Assembly: GCF_037975245.1 (NCBI RefSeq)
Contig: NC_092578.1
Span: 12,322,321 to 12,386,320, forward strand
DNA: 64,000 nucleotides
Reading direction: 5' to 3'
Source: Apostichopus japonicus
Taxonomy: Eukaryota > Echinodermata > Holothuroidea > Aspidochirotida > Stichopodidae
Shown: in pieces, positions 1-13,700 of the stretch
Numbering within the stretch: the stretch's first letter is position 1
How the letters are laid out: each line of letters starts with the position of its first letter
Program-made: the position numbers and the translations under genes
Notes under the pieces: model-generated
Seen by the model: only the letters and a program-made list of their open reading frames with translations
Told to the model about the DNA's origin: nothing
The model's database searches: none

Positions 1-4
1 CAAA

Positions 5-195
5 CCGATGGTTAGGCTACATTTCTCATTGACTTAGTGTGGTTGTTAGGCTAACATGTGGTCGAAGATTGCAGTTTCCGTGGATATTTTTATTTTTTAT
101 TTGCGACACAACTAGAGCGAATAAACAGATGGCAAGGTTAGATTTCCATGCAGTTGACTTAGTGTGAAGTAAGGCTACCATGTGGTCGGAGATTT
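5..195 (+). repeat. Two ~65-bp repeat copies at the window start
   Basis: Copies at about 5-70 and 124-195 share GATGG..AGG.TA.ATTTC, TTGACTTAGTGTG and GGCTA(A)CATGTGGTCG(A/G)AGATT. They are separated by about 55 bp of other sequence. The repeat may continue to the left of the window. Confidence 0.7.
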
Positions 196-689
196 GTGAG
201 GATTTTAGGTTATTTTCGCTGGTACTGAAATTGCTTCATGCACGCCGTAATTTTCCACGGTAACTTCCCGGGGATTGTGCGCGACCCTACCGCACTGCTT
301 CAAATTTGATGCGGAATGTGAAAACTGTTTGCGCGATTCGCGCTGCAACTGCAATTCCTAGCTAACGCAAACGCATGTCACAATTAATTTTACACAGACA
401 CCTGATATAACGAGGGCGATTTTCTTATATTTCTTTTTCACACTCGTAATTGGGCTTTAGGAGGGCTTTTTAGCACATCGCTCCCGCTAATTTCCGACCC
501 TGTCAAGCACATTCGTTAATTCGCGAAATTGGTATTGCTGCTATGCTTACTGTGCCAAGAAATTTGAAGTCACTAACCACGAGGGAAGCAAAATCGGCGA
601 CCCTGGCAGCGTAAATTGATGAAAGTATACACTGTGAAAGACGTATAGAGGGTGTCTTATTTTAATATTTCGTAGTAAAAGAACAAACC

Positions 690-880
690 TAATACATCAG
701 TTGATATTTTCAACTTCCATTTGTTTTTGAATAATGATATTTTCACCTTCCATATGTTTTTGAATAATCGGTATGAAATAACTGGTATTCCACGTAATTT
801 TTACCGATTCCGATTATGTTCCGATTATGCAATATTCGTACCGATTCCGATTCCGATTAGGTTAATCGGTTGAACACTAA
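690..880 (+). repeat. GATATTTTCA duplication and CCGATT-rich segment
   Basis: A 38-bp direct duplication (GATATTTTCAnCTTCCATnTGTTTTTGAATAAT) is followed by a run of ACCGATTCCGATTATG, TTCCGATTATGC, ACCGATTCCGATTCCGATT and TTAATCGG words. CCGATT-type runs often occur at transposon ends, but no partner end is seen. Confidence 0.5.
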
Positions 881-1445
881 TTGAAGACAAGATCTTTCTA
901 AACATATTTTCACAACTAGCACATAGATTGAGATATGTTATATTGCTATACAAAGTCTTTGGAGATCTGTAAACATAATAGATCAAGCACAATTAAGACC
1001 CTGAGCAGACTCTACAGCACTGTTAGGACCGATATGACAGTGCCCTCTGCATAATGGCAGAGAGCCAGCATGCTATGTAAAATTTAGTATACATGTAGTT
1101 AGGCTTGGCTTAAGCTGAGTGAATTCTGTGTATTTGCCAAATACTGTCTAAGTTGATGTTTGGCCTATTTGATGAGTCATTACATGAGGTAATGCTCAAT
1201 ATGTATACAGTACAGTACTAGGCCAAGGAAATCATTTATCCAGTAAGGCACAGCAAAATGCTCTGCAAAACTGGCAAAATACTATACAAATTTAAAGTTG
1301 TATAGCAGTTTTATACACAGGAATCATTTATTTTTACACTAAGCAGCTGCATCGTTCATTTCAGAACATGTGACTGCTAAGCATCTTGAAATGACCCTGC
1401 TTTGTATTGTTTTAAATTTCATTTTTTTTGGCCAATTTTCTGCAG

Positions 1446-1707
1446 GATATTGAAACGTGAAGAGTTCTCAATGAGTGCCGATACTGAAGGTGAGATAAGT
1501 ATGGCAAATGCTGGTACAGAGCCCTGTGACATACCGTCCGTCACCAGCGTCCCTGCAGATATTCTGCCAGACACTGCCAGTATGTCACCACCAAGTTCAT
1601 CAGAAGTTGGAAGTCCCAGTAGTAACTTAGCAGCCAGGAGGAGTCGTCAAGCTAGTAGAGACTACACACTGGCTGAAAGAGATGCCCTTAGTCAGGTTGC
1701 AATGGAC
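1446..1707 (+). CDS. LRRFIP: LRRFIP exon 1 (first coding exon; CDS from 1471)
   Basis: The exon follows a TTTTCTGCAG acceptor at 1436-1445. 25 nt of 5' UTR precede the ATG at 1471, and the exon ends at the donor GTAAGT at 1708. It encodes residues 1-79: an acidic, Ser/Pro/Thr-rich leader, then an [23 protein letters not shown] segment. That segment occupies the place of the short N-terminal segment before the conserved [11 protein letters not shown] block in vertebrate LRRFIPs. An upstream in-frame ATG at 1402 would require reading through the acceptor, so I reject it. Confidence 0.85.
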
Positions 1708-4700
1708 GTAAGTACCAGCTATGTCTCCATAGTTGTCAGTGTGTGACCCTTATAAGGTTCAGTAGTAGAAGCCTGTTTCAGCTATATCTACATTTCATAT
1801 AGCCAAGAATGGTTAATATTTGAAATATTCATTGAGAGTGTTATGCATATAAAGGGAATATTGTTTATTTAGTATGTCCTGGAATGTAGTTTTCCTGCAT
1901 TAAAGGGCTTTTGTTGGCAAAACTACGTTGGTACTGTAATAAATACCTCCAGAGATAATTCAAAATGAAAATGTTACTGAATTAAAATTAAATCAAACAA
2001 TTAAAACAAGCATTGGCCTGAAATTTGTGATATCTCATTGTTGATTATTGATGCTAACCACAAGACATTTGTGTAGTCCTGTCTTTAAACAAAGACTGCA
2101 CAGTAAACGTGGAAAAATGTTCAAGTATTTTGATTAAATTTGATAATAACAATAATAATAATAAAGTAGAATAAAAAGGGATGCTCATGGGACAGTGAAA
2201 CAGCAGTAAGAAAGGGCAAAGCAAGTAACAGATGAGAAATGAAACAAAGTTGTCAAGGGCAACCAGCTACTTTTAATTGACAGTATTAATTTAAATGGTT
2301 TCCAATTGATTTGTGATAGCAACAAATTTCTGGACAGGGTTTCTAAGCTGTTGTGTTTATGTCTGCAGCAACATGACAATCAGTTCAGAAGGAACGGTAA
2401 ATGTGCAAACGTTGAAACCTTTTGCAATTTTGCGAGCTATTGTTCATTTTACCTGATCTCATCTGATACATCAGGGTTACAATATAACATGTTTTGTGTG
2501 TGTTTATGTGCACTGAATATTCATGGAGTACACTAGTATGCATCTAGTCAGAAAATAGGCTGTGTAGAATGAAAGAGTTGTTTATAGCCAAAAAGTCTGG
2601 CATGAGAGAAGTCTGTAGCTGTCTAGTCACCAGAAGGGATTAGTTCTGAAGATGATGGACTCTAGATAGATAGAGTACAATGCTGACTGTTGTAAGTAGA
2701 CAGGTAAGTTTTATCACTTCTAAGTATTCCTAAATGTGGAGTGTCTGTGGAAGCAGGTATCTACAAGTCAATCATGTGCAAACATCCTTCACAGTAAGGA
2801 CCTACATAAATGGGCTGCCTGACATTTGTAGGTGGTTAGTAATGAGTTTTGCAAGGAGGAAACCGTACTACTTCATGATGACAATGCATTTTCTCTCCTT
2901 TGCAGCTCCCTCATCACTCCCCTCTGACTATACCCCATACCCCCCCCCCCCCCCCCGAGAGAGAGGTCATCTGACCATCATTAACATGGCACCAATGATA
3001 CAAGTCACCACTACAACAAAATCTGATTTGAGTTTGGCTTAAACTGCAGTTTTGATTTTATAAGCCCTCTAAGCTAACATTGCAGTGATCTTTTTTGAAT
3101 AGTTTGCTGGTTTAGATAAAACTTTGCTACAAATTGAGCTAGTGTAACTTTAGTATGTGTGCGAGACTTAAATGAGGGAAAGAATTATGTAATGAAGTTT
3201 TGTGATTCATGGTATTTTCTTTAGCATTTGAAGAAATTAATTTCCTTTTGTACAGAGCATTGTTCTATTATTTTGACAGTGGTAATACATTCAGATATAA
3301 TGAAGTGCTATCACATAATGGTTGCCCCATGAGTTGAACATTCCATGTCAATGAGTAGCTGCTCTACATTCCTTGGGAGAAAGCCCAACAAGATTCTCTG
3401 TGTTATTGCACTTTGTGATCCTAACTGACATAATGTCACATAGCATTTGTACATACTGTACTGTAGTACATGTTTGTGTGTCCTCTCATTTGTACACAAA
3501 ATTAATGTTGTGTGTGTCACACTGCAAAATGTAAACTAGATCTATTCTATGGTGTGTAGGTATTACAGTATTATGTGGCTACTATATGTATGTTACTAGA
3601 CAGGCTTCACTGACACTAAATAGTGTGTAGTAATAAGGAATTTACTTCGATCCTCGCTTACCTATCTACTCACAATCTCAGCACTCTCGATGTGTTGAGT
3701 GAACTGGTAACCTTTAACACTACCGTATCATATTGCTACAAGTATTTCGTACTAGACAGGCTGCACTGCGACTCAATAGTATATAGTGCTGATGATATTA
3801 TGTTACAGTTTTATATGGCTATGAATGTTGTACTAGTCGGACAACACTGTCATGCTACAATGTATAGTACTTATGATATTACATTTAATTACTCTGGCAG
3901 TACAAATCATGCCACACTGCACTCTTAATTTGAGAATGGTTATGTTACTGTGTGTGAAACTGATAGCCATTAACATTACAGGGTGTTATTGTAGAATAAA
4001 GGCACATTAGTTTAAAGTGAAACTTTGTTAGTTTCCATACAAGTAGATATGAAGTTGGTTAAAAAGAATTGTTTGTTCCCTTGCTAAGTTAATGGACAGG
4101 AGTCCCCTCCCTGTATCCCATACCAAGTTTAAGCCAATCATGAAAATCCTTTCCATTACATTGGAATGGAAAACCTTTGTTAAAGATGAATGACCAGGGC
4201 AATTTTAAGTTTATGGAATACTCCACTGTTACTATGCTTTGTGGACTGTGGAAAGTTGTAGAATTGGAGAGAGGAAGCATTGGGTTATGACCTGATCATA
4301 CTGTAGGTCAAAGGGGTCATTAGGTTGACCTACTTTAGGTAGATAGAAAAATGCATTTGTTAAAAGAATAAAGATTAAATGTTGTTTGTTGGGGGTACTT
4401 TGAAAGTCCTGGATATGTCTACATGAGCGGTTAAGTGTGTTTATTGTGTAGTCCGCTATTAGCCACAAACTACAGTACGATTAGTTAAGTACTACAAGTT
4501 TTCACAGAGGTTCAGCTCTCCCTGAGACTGTAACTGTCCTCTCAACTTATTCAAACACAACCTTTTCTTCTCTGCTGAATAACAAACTCTGGCTTGGAAT
4601 ATAAGAAATTTGACACCAACAAAATGGCTTATGTTTCATGAAAAGAATAGCATCTGTAATATCTTTTGTCGTGTGTGCTGGTAGTATGAGCTGTATGACT

Positions 4701-7700
4701 GGTTATTCTCAACACATGAACGTATTAGTACAAAGACGTTAATATTTTCATGCTAGAGCTATATTTGGAAGACACTCTTTGCTGGTATTGAATATATATA
4801 TATCAGCATTGTTTAGCATACTCTGCATACAGTATATCTTAATGTATGCCATATTTGGCAATGAATGTTTTGATATTTCTTTGTGACTCACTTTTTCTAA
4901 ATTGAAAACAGTAATTATACAAAAATGAAAAGAAGTATTGACATGTTCTTGGAAGAATCAGAATAGGTATTGCCAAATAGCCATAGTAAAGTACCTACAG
5001 ATAATAATGCTTGGACCTGCTTCAAGCATATCCATGCAGAAATAAACTTATTAATCCAGCAGCAATAATAATAATAAGACACCTTGTTGTATTTTGCTGA
5101 GGTAGTGGTACACAGTTTTTGTTTACTTAAACTGTACACTTACCTATGGTCTATACCTTTGTGTGTCATACCTCAGTGTTGATTGTTGGTTCAGATTCTT
5201 CAGAAATTATTAAGGAATAAATCTTCTAATTGTTTCTTCTTTCTCATCACTAAGTCAATTGATGACGACACTTTGCTACATAATAAGTACTTGGGAAGTT
5301 TGTGATACACTGATTTCCTTTGCAATAAACCTATGCAAATTCCCATCACACATGTATGTTTTCATACGTACCACATCACCTCACCAGGCTGAAGTGTATT
5401 TCAAACTAATTTCAAACACAGTGATCATTGTCTATACTTACAAGTCATAAAACTCTTGGTTATTTCTTGGTTATTAACATTAATAGTTAACATTCTCCCC
5501 TAAGCCTACTGTATGTAGGAGTGTCATAAAGAGCCCAGTTAACTATCGTAGATGGTATTTCCAGATGACTGGCCATCTGCCCACTCTGTTTCTTCTCCAA
5601 AGTTACTCGTCTACCGTTGCAATAATCTCCAATCCACGTCAGTCCACAAGTTTGTGCTCATTAAAGCGGTCTCTTATACAGATAATAAACAAACCTAAGA
5701 TTGCCTAAATCTTAGAGCTAGGGAGGGTTTTGTTGATTCTTGTGATGATCAGATAAGTATGTTATCTCATCTTGAAGCAGCCAGCACAGACTTACATGAG
5801 GCTTTGTCTATGCTGGCCTACTACTCACTGTATCAGGCTGCTACCACTCTACCATTCCTCCTCTCTGATTGATGTGCTCGATCAGAAGTGTGATAAATAC
5901 AGCAGAGCAGACGAAGACAACTACGGAGAAAGAGCCTTTTACAGCTCTTGTCTGCTCCTGCTTCTGCTGTATTTGGTGCTAATTGGAAAGATTGTTCTCC
6001 AGGATTCATTGCTTTGTGTCCAAGTGTATAACTTGAGTGTGCAATACATGGATATGTGCTTTGTTATATCTTAGGAACAGCTTTTATCAACCTTGTGGTA
6101 TTTTGAGAATCTTTTCCTTTTTCATATGGAATTACTTGGAAATAGCAATTAACCACCTAGATTTCTTCTCTTTAGGACAATTTTTTCAGATGGAACATAT
6201 ATGCACAGTCATTATGTGTGCGCAGAAACTACACGTTCGTGCTCAAATCACAGATTGTCAATAACCAGTCAATTTAGTTTCAGTTGGTTCAATACTTAAC
6301 TGATGAAATATTAATTATTGACAAGAAATCTTCTTTTTTTTGGAAATCCTTTCATGGAAATTTCCTCAATTTGTGGGTATTACTTCACTATTTTTATGTG
6401 TGAGATTTAACACAGAGTATACTTCATGTAATTCTCTATATGCCTTTGTTGTAGAGACAAGTGTCTGTGTTTCCTGTAGGTCTTCAAGTATCAATAGAAA
6501 CTAAAAGTTACAATTGATTATCATTTTTGTTACACTAACAGATGATTTATGCTTCATCATATACTAGAGTACTGGCTAAAATTAAGCAGTCCATTGCCAA
6601 ACAGTGGATGACTGAGACCTCCATTGATTATGACAGGATGGCTACTGCTTGGTAGTTCAGTTATATATTTAACAAGAACAACAGTCCCTCTGTGCTTACA
6701 TGTTCCACTCTTATCTACTGTACTGTACTTATATCACTCTGTACATTAGGGAATAATGCAGCCTTCAAATATAGCAGTATTGTACACTTGAAGGCTCTGA
6801 ACTCTGCCTCATATGAAATACTACGAGTCCTGCTTTGTTAAGCAATAAATACAGTACTGCCCATCTTTGGACTTGTATAGCAATGTCACCATTTCTGCTT
6901 TGTGAGACGGCCGGGCCGGATAAATTGTCTGTTGCACATGATGCATATATCTAATTGTTACCGTACGTAGCTAAAGATGTCAATATTTCTGAAGCTTTTA
7001 GGCAGATTTTAAATGATTAAAATTAGATGATAAAGCACACTTAATAAATCAGAGATATAATACTGTACTTGTAGATGTAGCATTCCATACATTAGCATAT
7101 TAGAAAACATTGAAAGTTTCATGTCCAATATAATGTGTTGTGATAAACAATGTGATAAACAATATATGTTGTCTCTAAGAATTGTATTAAAGTATGTCTT
7201 AAACAGTGATGCATAGAAATGAACTTAAGACCCAGAGCTTTGTAAGCAACTGTGCTGTAATGCTTCAATTGCAATTGCTGGTGAATGAGTGTAGATGATC
7301 ATTATGAGAAACAGTTGATATGCTTTAGTCTTGAGGCTGTTGCCAGTGTCAGTCTAACAAATTAGGCTTTGCTCTCTATTCTAAGAATGGAACTTCAGTC
7401 AGAAAATATATTTTGATTCAAACTATTGACAGTGATTCTTAGTTTCCAAATGGTTCCAAGTTCTCTGCTGAAATTAAATTAACCTAAAAAGGTCATAATA
7501 TACAGTAGCCTTATACTGTAGCTAAGTATTGATTCGTTGATATTGTTGATGCAAAAATTAAAATAGTCAGTGAGGTTTGAAACTTCAAGAAAAACACTGT
7601 ATAGAGTGTTTAAAAGTAGCTTAGAAGTTTAGTAACAGTAACTTCAGTGTAAGCCTATTAGATGTGATTCTTGAAACCCAAAGAAACCATGAATGCTGCT

Positions 7701-10700
7701 TAAACGTAACTGGGATTATTTTTTTATGATTTGCACTATAATTTGCATCATTATTTAAATATATATGTTATTCTTTGCATTTTCAATGTTTAGTGTTGGC
7801 TCTCAAAGAACTCCCCCATAGAAATATAATACCACTGTATTCCCTGATGATTTACATCATATTACCATGTCCCTCAGACTGAAATTATTTTAAGAACCTG
7901 CACAAGTCAGTCTTGTTGTTAATGATACGTGAGTCATTGATGACTGGTGAAGATCATGTATCAGTGTGAATGTGCTTCTCAGACTCCTATCAATATCATG
8001 ACGTCCTTGTTGATGAATGAGGCCCTTATGTACACACTACTCTCACTACTAACATGTAATGTAGTGTTGTTGACTTACAGTATATCTGAAAGAGAAGTTA
8101 CTCCCTGAGATGAGTAACTTATAGTAGACAGGGTTTGTCCAAGTTATATTCATAAAAGTCATAAAAGACTTGAGTTACCAATGTTGACTTTCCAGATGCA
8201 AGGGCTTGAAAATTCAGGTATGAAATTCCAGGGAACCAATCACCTCTGTGACATGCAACTGAAATTTGTTGAATTTGCTACAATTTTAGTGGTTTCGTAC
8301 TGAAGGCTTCCAAACTACACCAGGACCTGATGTAACTGGGCACAAGGTGTACAAATAAAACCAAACCAAACAAGATGTACAGGTAATGTGTGGAACACAA
8401 ACTATTATGTGTGGATTAAACTAGTTTATAACATGCTTATTAACAGCAACACAATGGTTATATATCCACACACAGTAGATCTCGTAGCTTGATCCAATTA
8501 AATGTATGGCTTTCCAGAGTGAAAACTTAAGTTGCAGACTTAAATTTAAAAAATGCAGCTTTGGCAGCTCTAATTAATGTGACCTCTAGGAAGTATTAAT
8601 ATGATGATACCTTCTTTTAGTTTTGCTTTCAATATCACTTTCAATCTCTTTATCCATCCATTCTCTTTCCCCCCCCCCCCCCCCCCCAACCTTACCTCAG
8701 GAATAGATCACTACACCGAAAGATAGGAATTATGTAGATATTGTCACCTATTGATGTTTTTGTTTTTATCATTATGACTAGTACCCAATACATCTCTTCC
8801 TGTGTTTTGGTTACTGTGTACTATTTACAAGTTGAGATGAGCCTGGAACAAAGCAACTTGATCAAAATTCGTTTACTCTTACTAATTAATATATTAATAG
8901 TCCGAACCCTTCTGAAATCAATTACTTTAAACTCTTGTCTAAATTGTAAAAATAACCATGTCCAGGGATGAGTTTGTGTTGCCTTAACACTTGAGTCACT
9001 TGCAAGCACAGCTGAGTATTATAATGTACACCTAGATTGGGAAGTGCCTGAATACTTCGCTTTCATAATTAGAAAGTAGCACACTCTTGAATCTATGAGC
9101 ACTAGAAACATTTCATTGGTGTTTGTGAGTACTAGCAATATTATTTCAAGCAGGGAACTCCCTGTTTGAAGCAGTGCATGACGAGTGAAATCTGCATAAT
9201 GACAGTCCTAACAGTTCTATGTATTGTACTGTTCATCTCAATGCCAGTACATATTGTACAGTATCTTCCTGGTTATAACAGAAGATTGGTGTTAGGTTCA
9301 ACTGTGTTGTAATAGGTGGGTAGGGAATACAGTACTTATTTAAGAAGTCCATCTCAGATTGCAAAACAGAGTAGGTTAGATTTAGTTACTGGAGCCTTGA
9401 CTGGAATGGCTCTTGATTTCATTATACAGCCAGGAACGTGTGTTGTAGCCCTATATCGTACTGTATGGCTTGGTTGGCTCTGTGGAGGGATAATTAAATC
9501 TAGGTCCTCAGGACTATTACTTTAATTGCCATTATTCGTTCATTAGTCTGCTGAGTCCACATGTGTGCAGTCTGGTGAAAGTGATAGGCATGCAATACAT
9601 GACAGGTTTACCTAATGACTTCATCATCTGTAGATAATAGTAACCCTTGAGCCATTGGAGTAAGGACAGCTGCTAGTAGCTTCTACTGGATAGTAAGAAT
9701 CAATGATTCTTTCAGCCTTGGAATAAAAGATATTGGACTTGAGCAGCTACTTGTATCTATACAGAACTGTGCCAAACATGCACCAATGAACTACTCATCC
9801 TGTTGCAGTTTCTATTCAATATTGTGTCTGTGAAAGGACATAACAGCAGAGTTGTAACAGTGAAATATTCCTTTTTTGTGTAGAAAGTGTTTCTAAGCCT
9901 AGTCACAATGTGTCTCAGGGGTCTTTTGGAGTTCCTCACACATTTCACAAATTATGGAAATGTACAAGTAAGTTCAGATTTCTTCAAATCGTTTTCTCCT
10001 TGTCATATATTTTTCTATTGATTATAAATTTGTAGGATACACATTACAATGTAGGAGTCTGTCTTGCAGTATAACTCTTGAAAAGAAAGTTTATGTGCCA
10101 TGGAAATATTATGTTTAACCATGGATGATATGAAGATGAGTTTTTCAGTTATATAGAATGGAATGGTAACTACCATATTAATAAGCATTGGTTTAATAAT
10201 GAAGAGACCTCTGTGTTGAATACTCCTAGTTGGATTCAAGTGAACACATATTTTGAACATTGTTCTGTACATTTTGGTATACTTGCTGAATACTATGGAC
10301 AACTAAAAGCAGAATGCTCCCTTAACATCAGGTGTATGTGTCTGATAAAAGTGCAAGAGTTTTAAGACATTTTGAAATTATTTACTGTGTGGTCTGCATA
10401 GAGTGCTCCTCGGTCTTCTCTTAGTGCATTTAGTTCTTATAACTATTGCAAGACAACAGTTGTGACAGGACACAAATAGATTGGACTGCAAAAATAATGA
10501 AAAGCCATCACTACAGTATGTACAGTTATTACCCATACTAAGAAGGGAGTTGTTATAACAACTCCCTATACTAAGCTGCTCAAGATCTTTGTCAGAAGTG
10601 TGGTACTGTACCTTCCTTTGACCTTTCTACCATGTAACCGAAACGTTGTGAAATGTGTGAAGGTAGTCACAGTGTTTTTAGGAGTAAGATTTGCCTGGCA

Positions 10701-13700
10701 GACTCCCCACCATGCTCATGCCAAGTTATGGCATCAATTCACAGCTGATCATGACATATCACAAACCAGCACAGTGACAGCAAACTTCACTACGCCCTAC
10801 CTGCCCTACCTCTGAAGTCAATAATAATGTTTGTATACATAGTGTGTGTCCATAGTGGTAGGTTGCTATCAATAATGAGAGCTCTTGCAGATTTTACAGT
10901 TTGTGCACATTTTATTGCTCATTGTCAATGTGAGAGTATGTAAAGATGTAGACTTTCTGTAGGCTTAGTGTCATGTACATATCAATGTGTTTTTTATTTT
11001 GTTGATGCAAATTTATAAAACAAATGCATTGTGTTCACATGTGGATGATTACTTTAGGTCCTAATTATGAAGGGAATGGTTACATAGATCGGGTTATGGA
11101 AGCATTCAGTGTAATGTAAATTGACATTACTTTTAAACTATCTGTACCTAACAAAAAGCTATTAAAAGTACCTGCTGACAGTTACAGATAATTACTTTTA
11201 TTTTAGCAGGTGCCAGGCAGCACAAGTTTTCCTAGACTGGTGACTATTTGCTATTGTTGGAGAATAACTAACTTTACTATAGAAAACTTGAATACTCTGA
11301 ATCTTTAAATTAACTTCACTCCTTCCTTACCTGTCTCCTTACAATCCCAGTACTCTTGTTATACCATGCCTAGAGTGAACTGGTGATCTGTTTAGCCCTT
11401 GTACACCCTCTATGATAGGTAAGCTCATCACTCGTAAATGTCTAAAACCTGGAAAGCTTGGGCAATTAGGGATCAAAATTTGTGCAATCAAGGGCGTGCC
11501 TGTCTTACTGCACCATGTCGAAAACTATTAAAGCAGCACAAACAATGCACTAATTCTGTACAGTTTCATTTGCATTGGTTCAACTTTAGTTACAAGAGAT
11601 ATTGATGCTGGTTAATATAAAATGTTAATGCTATCTGGTTAAATGATCTCTCTTTTATCCCAAGAGGGTGTTACAGTCTGGGAATATTCTTATTTCAATA
11701 TCTGAGTATTAATTTATATTATTCCTAGTTGACATGTTGACCCCTGCTGGATTTAAGGACAATTTAGTCCCAGGATCTTATATTTACATTATAAACATTT
11801 AATGCTGTTATGTCAGGAAGATGATGTGTGTGGGTTGATATCAGTTGTACAGTAGCAGAGCTCTTGGTAATCATTGGGGCAAACTTGACATATAGAACTG
11901 ATTCTGCTCTTCAATGTCTACATGATGAAACAAAATTGGCTGCAAAACTAAAAAGTTCTCAACATTATTGTCATTGTGAACAAGCAAATTTGCAATGTAT
12001 AGAATAAATGTTAAGTTTGGTCATCAGAAACATCATTTAGAAACAATTATACAGGAGATATTATGGGGATTGGGGGTGACTGGATGATGGAGCTCACCTG
12101 GTAGAAGAAATCAAAGAAAAATGCCTTTAAATGCTGGATCAGAATATTTGATACAAAAGTTGAAATTGGGGGGGGGGGGGGAGAATCAAGGTTCAATATA
12201 CTTCCTGAAATCCAATTCTTTAGTCATCAAGCTTTATAAGATTCCTTTTAATACAAGTTTGCAAACAAACATTTTCTTGAAAGCTTGAATTATGTACAGT
12301 AGACAGTGCACTAGGGTTTTACTTGTGCTGTATACTGAATTCCCAGTCCAAATAGTATCATACAATAATATTGTTAATATACAAAGTATTACCTGTTTCA
12401 CATAGTACCATACAATAATATTGTGTTATAATGTCAATATAATATGAAACATCCACAATAATATTGTTAATATACATGGTATTACCCGTTTCACATAGCA
12501 TCATACAATAATATTGTATCATAATAATATAATGTAAAACATCCACAATAATATCGTTGCATATACGATTACATGGTACAATGATATATTATGATAACAA
12601 GTATACTATATATCTGTAATATTACAGTACAATAGTATTGTATACGAGCATGTAAATCGGCTGATACTGAAAGCGTAAACAACAATCACTGTTGTCTATA
12701 GATGACCTTTAGAGGAGAAGAGAGGAAAGGGAGAAGGAAATTCCAACAGAGATAACACCCAGAGAGCAAGCATGTACTGTGTGATCATATATAAATAGGT
12801 TGCTTGTAAATGGTCTGTTTAGCTGTTTGCATCACCAGTTAACCAGTAACCATTTAACCATCATTACTTATATCCTCCTGTACATCATTGAGACCAGTCT
12901 TTCATGATCTACTAGTATTAAAGTACTGTTACCTGCAACACACACCTCAATGCACACAGTATTACAGTGTAAAGCTAGCATCTATATTTGATATCACATA
13001 GTATTGCCATGGGTTTACTCTGCATCAGATGCTCTCACCTCCTCCCAGCAAAGCTGTCATCTCGGAGTGATGTGTTCAATTAGAGGCAGGTGATAACGGC
13101 AAAAGCAATGTTGACTGTAGGCTATGAGCATATAAGAATTGTAGTGATAGTAGATAGACCACATGGTTCAATGAAGATACTACACTATACTTGACTGTAG
13201 GCTATGAGCATAGAAGAATTGTAGTGATAGTTGATAGACCACATGGTTCAATGAAGATTTTACACTATACTTCACTTACAGAAGAGCACAAGTTGCATTG
13301 AAAAGTACAGAGATTACCGGGCAGCAAAAGTACATTTCATGTAGTGCATACTGTACAAACATTAACAGCAAAATCAATTTCATATTAAAATTTGAAACAC
13401 ATTCCAAGTAGGGCAGGCACGACTGTTTACTGTTCAAACATACATTCCCATGTTGGCAATGTTTGTAAAGGCAAATAATTTAGAAGTTGGTTGGTTTGTT
13501 TGGCAATATCCACTAATTTAACAATTATTATGCACACAACCTGAAACGTTGTTCAGTGGTCTTAAAATGTAATAATTGTAGTTCTCCCTCCCATGCCCCC
13601 ATTCTCAGTCTCCTTGTTATCCCGGTACCCTCATAGATATATTCTCTTTTAAGTATTTTCAGATCGTTGTACCTACTTGATTCTGTCTGTCATGGCATTC

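Larger units (their letters stand above)
1..1445. other. Upstream of the first LRRFIP coding exon
   Basis: No coding exon recognised. 240-620 is CpG-richer than the surroundings and could hold a promoter or a noncoding first exon, since exon 1 begins with a splice acceptor. No TATA box or initiator could be supported. The repeats at 5-195 and 690-880 are listed separately. Confidence 0.4.

Noticed and set aside
1402-1470. Upstream ATG at 1402 as the LRRFIP start
   Set aside because: The frame would cross a strong splice acceptor at 1436-1445. The encoded stretch is Phe-rich intron-like sequence with no family similarity.
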